DNA from: Rhodoferax sp.
GTDB lineage: Bacteria > Pseudomonadota > Gammaproteobacteria > Burkholderiales > Burkholderiaceae
NCBI GenBank assembly: GCA_020048295.1
Contig: JAIFMT010000011.1
Location: 1 to 10,784, forward strand
DNA: 10,784 nt
Direction of reading: 5' to 3'
Position numbers and translations under genes: made by a program. The stretch's first letter is position 1. Each line of letters opens with the position of its first letter. Positions 7,918 through 10,784 of the stretch are shown piece by piece. Below the pieces are notes generated by a model. It was given only the letters and a program-made list of their open reading frames with translations, did no database searches and was not told the DNA's origin.

Positions 7918-7946
7918 ACAATCCCCAATAACCTGACCTCAGTCAA
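7918..7946 (-). promoter_or_regulatory. Candidate sigma-70 promoter for the HPF/RaiA-like gene
   Basis: In the 123-base divergent gap (7868-7990), the minus strand reads TTGACT (complement of 7941-7946), then 17 bases, then GATTGT (complement of 7918-7923). The first hexamer is a good -35 match and the spacing is ideal, but the -10 match is poor (3 of 6). Distance to the start codon is about 50 bases. The same gap must hold the promoter for the plus-strand dehydrogenase, which I could not place. Confidence 0.25.
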
Positions 7947-7990
7947 CACATGGGCAGGTTCCCACGTTTTTCAACCCCACGAAGTTCACC

Positions 7991-8746
7991 ATGACGATAC
8001 ATCTCACCATCATCACCGGCGCATCGCGTGGCATGGGACTGGCCATGGCGCAGCAATTGCTGCAGCAGGGCCAGCGCTTGTTGTGCATCTCGCGCAACCA
8101 GGCCCCAACGCTCGACGAAGCAGCCCGTCCGGCTCCGGCCAGCCTGACACAATGGCAAGCCGATCTGGCCGATGCCGCACCTGTGGCAGCTCGCTTGGCG
8201 CAGTGGCTGGCAGCACAGCCGGTTCAAGACATCGCCAGCGTCACGCTGATCAACAATGCGGGTGTCATCCCGGCACTGCTGCCCTTGCGCGCGAGTGACC
8301 CGCTTGAGCTTGCCCAGGCGCTGCGCATCGGGCTGGAAGCGCCGCTGCTGCTGACCGCCGCTTTTCTGGCTGCCACGCAAGACTGGCCGGCAATGCGCAA
8401 GGTGCTCAACATTTCTTCCGGGCTGGGCCGCCGCCCGATGGCTTCACAGTCAGCCTACTGCGCTGCCAAGGCAGGCATGGACCATTTCACCCGCTGCCTG
8501 GCGCTGGACGAAGCGCTGCTGCCCAACGGCGCGCGGGTGTGCGCGCTGGCACCGGGGGTGATCGACACCGACATGCAGGTGCAGCTGCGTCAGGCCAGCC
8601 CCAACGGCTTTCCTGATCAGGATAGTTTTGCCCGGCTCCACGCCAACGGGCAGCTCACCAGTGCGCACGATGCTGCCGCACGGGTGCTGGCTTACCTCAA
8701 CCGCGCCGACTTCGGCAGCCAGCCGGTGGCCGATGTGCGCGGCTAG
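7991..8746 (+). CDS. Short-chain dehydrogenase/reductase (SDR, classical)
   Basis: A 251-residue NAD(P)-dependent oxidoreductase of unknown substrate. The Rossmann fold opens with TGASRGMG (dinucleotide binding, residues about 9-16). NNAG follows at 88-91, and the catalytic set is S143, Y156 and K160 (YCAAK). Position 36 (SRN) has a basic residue after the second strand, which in this family favours NADPH; this is inference. The overall pattern, with TDMQ after the APGVIDT loop, recalls the sepiapterin reductase/YueD-like subgroup, but I would not name the substrate. The ribosome binding site before ATG 7991 is weak (GAAG at 7981-7984). The thiolase gene follows 98 bases later in the same direction; the gap is large enough for its own promoter, so joint function is uncertain. 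Confidence 0.88.
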   Translation: MTIHLTIITGASRGMGLAMAQQLLQQGQRLLCISRNQAPTLDEAARPAPASLTQWQADLADAAPVAARLAQWLAAQPVQDIASVTLINNAGVIPALLPLRASDPLELAQALRIGLEAPLLLTAAFLAATQDWPAMRKVLNISSGLGRRPMASQSAYCAAKAGMDHFTRCLALDEALLPNGARVCALAPGVIDTDMQVQLRQASPNGFPDQDSFARLHANGQLTSAHDAAARVLAYLNRADFGSQPVADVRG

Positions 8747-8833
8747 GCGCTGCGGCCGCTGTCAGCCAGCGCCGTCGGCGGCGTGTCAGTGTGGCGGACT
8801 AAGATCAGCCCGGTTTCGCTTTATCAACCCAAC

Positions 8834-8838
8834 AGGAG
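8834..8838 (+). promoter_or_regulatory. Ribosome binding site that fixes the thiolase start
   Basis: AGGAG stands six bases before ATG 8845. This decides between that ATG and the TTG directly before it (8842), which is in the same frame but has worse spacing. Confidence 0.8.
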
Positions 8839-8844
8839 ACTTTG

Positions 8845-10032
8845 ATGAGTCGTGAAGTAGTTGTCGTTAGCGCTGTGCGCACCGCCATTGGTACCTATGG
8901 TGGCAGCCTCAAGGACATTGCCCCCACCGACCTGGCCGCCCAAGTGGTGCGCGAGGTGATGGCGCGCGCGCAGGTCGAGGGTCAGGAAGTCGGCCATGTG
9001 GTGTTTGGCCATGTGGTCAACACCGAGCCCAAGGACATGTATTTGTCACGCGTAGCGGCCATCAACGGCGGCTGTGCTGAAGCCACCCCAGCCATGAACG
9101 TCAACCGCCTGTGCGGCTCTGGCCTGCAAGCCATCGTCTGCGCGGCTCAGTCAATTTTGCTCGGCGACACCGACATCGCCATTGGTGGCGGTGCCGAAAA
9201 CATGAGTCGCGCGCCTTACGCCAGCCTGAACATGCGTTGGGGCGTGCGCATGGGCGACACCAAGATGGTGGACATGATGGTCGGCGCGCTGCACGACCCG
9301 TTTCACGTCATCCATATGGGCATGACGGCAGAAAACATTGCCGCCAAATGGGGCATCAGCCGCGAAGAACAGGACGCGCTGGCAGTGCAAAGCCACAACC
9401 GCGCCCAGCACGCCATTGAGGCAGGTTATTTCAAGAGCCAGATCATGCCGGTGATGCTGAAAAGCCGCAAAGGCGATGTGGCGTTTGACACCGACGAACA
9501 CTTCCGCCCCAACTGCACGTTGGCCGATCTGGCCAAGCTCAAACCTGCGTTCATGAAAGAAGGCGGCACAGTGACGGCCGGCAATGCCTCGGGCATCAAC
9601 GATGCGGCGGCTGGCGTGGTGCTGATGGAGGCCGCCACTGCCCAGGCGCGTGGCTTGAAGCCGCTGGCGCGTCTGGTGGCCTACGCACACGCTGGCGTGG
9701 ACCCCAAATACATGGGAATTGGCCCGGTACCGTCAAGCCAGGCGGCCCTGAAGAAGGCGGGCCTGAGCATCAACGACATGGACGTGATCGAGGCCAACGA
9801 AGCCTTTGCCGCGCAAGCCTGTGCCGTCAGTCGTGACTTAGGCCTGGACCCGGCCAAGGTCAACCCGAATGGCTCAGGCATTTCTCTGGGTCACCCGATT
9901 GGCGCCACCGGCGCGCTGATTACGGTCAAGGCCTTATACGAGCTGGAACGCATCGGCGGACGCTACGCGTTGGTCACCATGTGCATTGGCGGTGGCCAGG
10001 GTATTGCGGCGATTTTTGAGCGGCGTCCTTAA
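8845..10032 (+). CDS. bktB: Beta-ketothiolase / acetyl-CoA C-acyltransferase (BktB-like)
   Basis: A 395-residue thiolase II family enzyme that condenses acyl-CoA with acetyl-CoA or cleaves beta-ketoacyl-CoA. The catalytic set is complete: C90 in NRLCGSG, H350 in GHPIGATG and C380 in MCIGGGQG, with NEAFAAQA also present. Length is normal for the family. The start MSREVVVVSAVRTAIGT, MVGALHDPFH and the end CIGGGQGIAAIFER match my memory of Cupriavidus necator BktB more closely than PhaA, so a broad chain-length ketothiolase is likely; AtoB/PhaA-type acetoacetyl-CoA thiolase is the alternative. Possible roles are polyhydroxyalkanoate precursor supply or fatty-acid and amino-acid breakdown. No phaB or phaC gene is adjacent; the only metabolic neighbour is the SDR gene 98 bases upstream. 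No hairpin terminator is visible after the stop. Confidence 0.93.
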   Translation: MSREVVVVSAVRTAIGTYGGSLKDIAPTDLAAQVVREVMARAQVEGQEVGHVVFGHVVNTEPKDMYLSRVAAINGGCAEATPAMNVNRLCGSGLQAIVCAAQSILLGDTDIAIGGGAENMSRAPYASLNMRWGVRMGDTKMVDMMVGALHDPFHVIHMGMTAENIAAKWGISREEQDALAVQSHNRAQHAIEAGYFKSQIMPVMLKSRKGDVAFDTDEHFRPNCTLADLAKLKPAFMKEGGTVTAGNASGINDAAAGVVLMEAATAQARGLKPLARLVAYAHAGVDPKYMGIGPVPSSQAALKKAGLSINDMDVIEANEAFAAQACAVSRDLGLDPAKVNPNGSGISLGHPIGATGALITVKALYELERIGGRYALVTMCIGGGQGIAAIFERRP

Positions 10033-10050
10033 TCTGCGCCAGCGCATTGA

Positions 10051-10263
10051 TCAGAAATTTCTGTCACACCAAAACCGAGCACCCTTCGATCCTGGTTCCA
10101 GATCAGCAATCCGTGGTTTGACACGCTGCACACATTCCGGTGGACTTACAGACCAGATGAAGTTGCAAGTCATCTCATCGATTGCTTTCCTGAACTCGAG
10201 GCTTGGTGGAGTTCGAAACAAGAAGGGTCACATGTCAGAATCTGGTCGAGGCGAACCAACTGA
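10051..10263 (+). pseudogene. 5'-truncated Trp-rich protein fragment, family unknown
   Basis: A reading frame open from 10051 (just after an in-frame TGA at 10048) to a TGA at 10261 encodes about 70 residues with no ATG, GTG or TTG start in a useful place. The translation looks protein-like: tryptophan-rich and amphipathic, including SWFQISNPWFDTLHTFRWTY, then HLIDCFPELEAWW, then HVRIWSRRTN at the end. I do not recognise the family. It may be the C-terminal end of a gene whose front was lost where this region joins the thiolase gene. It stops 20 bases before the next ATG, as if it once formed an operon with the following gene. The competing plus-strand frame from 9986 to 10291 looks less protein-like. 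Confidence is limited because no homolog could be checked. Confidence 0.4.
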
Positions 10264-10283
10264 ATCTGATAGCCGCAGTCGCT

Positions 10284-10673
10284 ATGCCTAAATTTGACGA
10301 CATGAACTGGCATCTGGGTGGTGGTGAGTTCCCCCTTGATTTACCCGCGGAAAACGCAACGACACATATTGGATTCTTTGTGGCGTGGGCCATCAACAAT
10401 GGGCTTTGGGGTAAATCAGAGGACACTGAGGAATCGCTCGCAATTCAACGCGTACGCGATCGAAGCATCACCGGACGCACCTTCCTGATTGAACAATGCG
10501 ACGGAAAGATGTTTTCGGGGATGCTCAACAACTTCAACAAGCACCCAAACACCAGCCATATAAGCCTTCGAAACAGCTTGTGCTACACCGGCAAGCAAAC
10601 TCGACAGTGCGATGCCCTTTTTGGAAACAGCAAGTGCAGTAGCGGTACTGTTTATTGGGGTGATCTCGACTGA
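10284..10673 (+). pseudogene. 3'-truncated DUF7832-like protein
   Basis: From the ATG at 10284 the product begins MPKFDDMNWHLGGGEFPLDL and continues with ATTHIGFFVAWAINNGL, then RSITGRTFLIEQCDGK. This series (DD..WH, FP.DLP.E...THIG.F.AW, then a CD.K motif) is what I remember of DUF7832-type proteins, whose function is unknown. Such proteins usually go on for another 50-60 residues, with an LN(D/E)EGN.FA segment after CDGK. Here the match fades after MLNN (about base 10532) and the remaining 47 residues to the stop at 10671-10673 are not family-like. They lie antisense to the exonuclease-like frame, so they are probably read-through into foreign sequence. A start at the TTG 10203 is possible but adds residues outside the family. 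No clear ribosome binding site precedes 10284. Confidence 0.6.
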
Positions 10674-10784
10674 AATCGATGTGATGCCATCTGAAATGCC
10701 AGCCGGTAGCCATGGTGAGAATGGTGTTAGGTCACGACCTTCAGGCACAAACCAATGCCCTTGAGCGCTGTCCCACCTTGCACC
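10416..10784 (-). pseudogene. DUF5710 + exonuclease VII large subunit-like N-terminal fragment (3' truncated, enters from right edge)
   Basis: Reading leftward from the window edge, the frame gives GARWD...HWFVPEGRDLTPFSPWLP, the hallmark end of a DUF5710 domain. A linker of about 30 residues follows, then KKGIALSSLLAGVAQAVSKAY, VWVLVEVVE and KHLSVAL. The latter follow the N-terminal OB-fold pattern of exonuclease VII large subunit (XseA): a helix with LxxLLxxV, then VWVxxEI, then HxxxxL. I recall DUF5710-XseA fusions in beta- and gammaproteobacteria, often on mobile DNA. The intact protein would be several hundred residues; here the family-like part ends between about 10545 and 10480. The frame then runs antisense to the DUF7832-like gene until a stop at 10416, so the nuclease core is missing. 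Its 5' end is outside the window. The fragment cannot encode an active nuclease. Confidence 0.6.
10480..10545. other. Probable recombination junction between two truncated genes
   Basis: The plus-strand DUF7832-like frame and the minus-strand exonuclease VII-like frame run into each other here, tail to tail, with codons in the same register. Each looks family-like up to about this point and neither does beyond it. The exact breakpoint cannot be fixed because both matches seem to reach into the same 50-60 bases. No transposase, direct repeat or tRNA end is visible at the site. Confidence 0.45.

Noticed and set aside
7948..7971. Hairpin (TGGG-caggtt-CCCA) plus T-run before the SDR gene
   Set aside because: The stem is only four uninterrupted pairs, and it sits between divergent genes where a terminator has no obvious transcript to end.
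9986..10291. Plus-strand frame of 101 codons crossing the thiolase stop
   Set aside because: It begins inside the thiolase gene in a different frame, and its translation is less protein-like than the competing frame at 10051-10263.
1..10784. CRISPR array, tRNA/rRNA genes, complete insertion sequence, toxin-antitoxin pair
   Set aside because: I looked for regularly spaced repeats, cloverleaf-like segments, transposase motifs and paired small genes and saw none that could be supported.

Overview
The window looks like chromosomal DNA of a GC-rich betaproteobacterium, most likely Burkholderiales, family Comamonadaceae (Rhodoferax/Polaromonas-like). Three things point there: strong G/C bias at third codon positions, a thiolase that closely resembles the BktB proteins of this order as I remember them, and an AT-rich intergenic element at 4278-4342 that resembles a repeat I associate with Comamonadaceae genomes. 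This placement is inference; no search was run.

Left part (1-6890), signal transduction. A PAS-PAS histidine kinase, cut by the left edge, overlaps by 4 bases (ATGA) a large response regulator with the order REC-PAS-PAS-GGDEF-EAL. Together they look like a two-component system that sets cyclic-di-GMP level. A repeat-like element, a terminator-like hairpin and a 49-residue basic protein gene follow. Next is a second, independent hybrid kinase (PAS-PAS-HisKA-HATPase-REC).

Middle part (6859-10032), housekeeping and metabolism. An RluA-type pseudouridine synthase starts inside the 3' end of the hybrid kinase gene. A short HPF/RaiA-like ribosome hibernation protein lies convergent to it on the minus strand. 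Divergent from that are a short-chain dehydrogenase and a BktB-like beta-ketothiolase with a complete Cys-His-Cys catalytic set.

Right end (10033-10784), gene debris. GC falls to about half and no intact gene can be read. I see three pieces: a 5'-truncated Trp-rich reading frame (10051-10263), a small protein that keeps only the N-terminal part of what I recognise as the DUF7832 family (10284 to about 10530), and, on the opposite strand entering from the right edge, a DUF5710 segment followed by the start of an exonuclease VII large subunit-like domain that stops abruptly near 10480-10545. The last two meet tail to tail, which suggests a deletion or recombination scar, possibly the edge of an acquired region. 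This is the least ordinary part of the window. I found no CRISPR array, tRNA, rRNA, complete insertion sequence or intact defence system.
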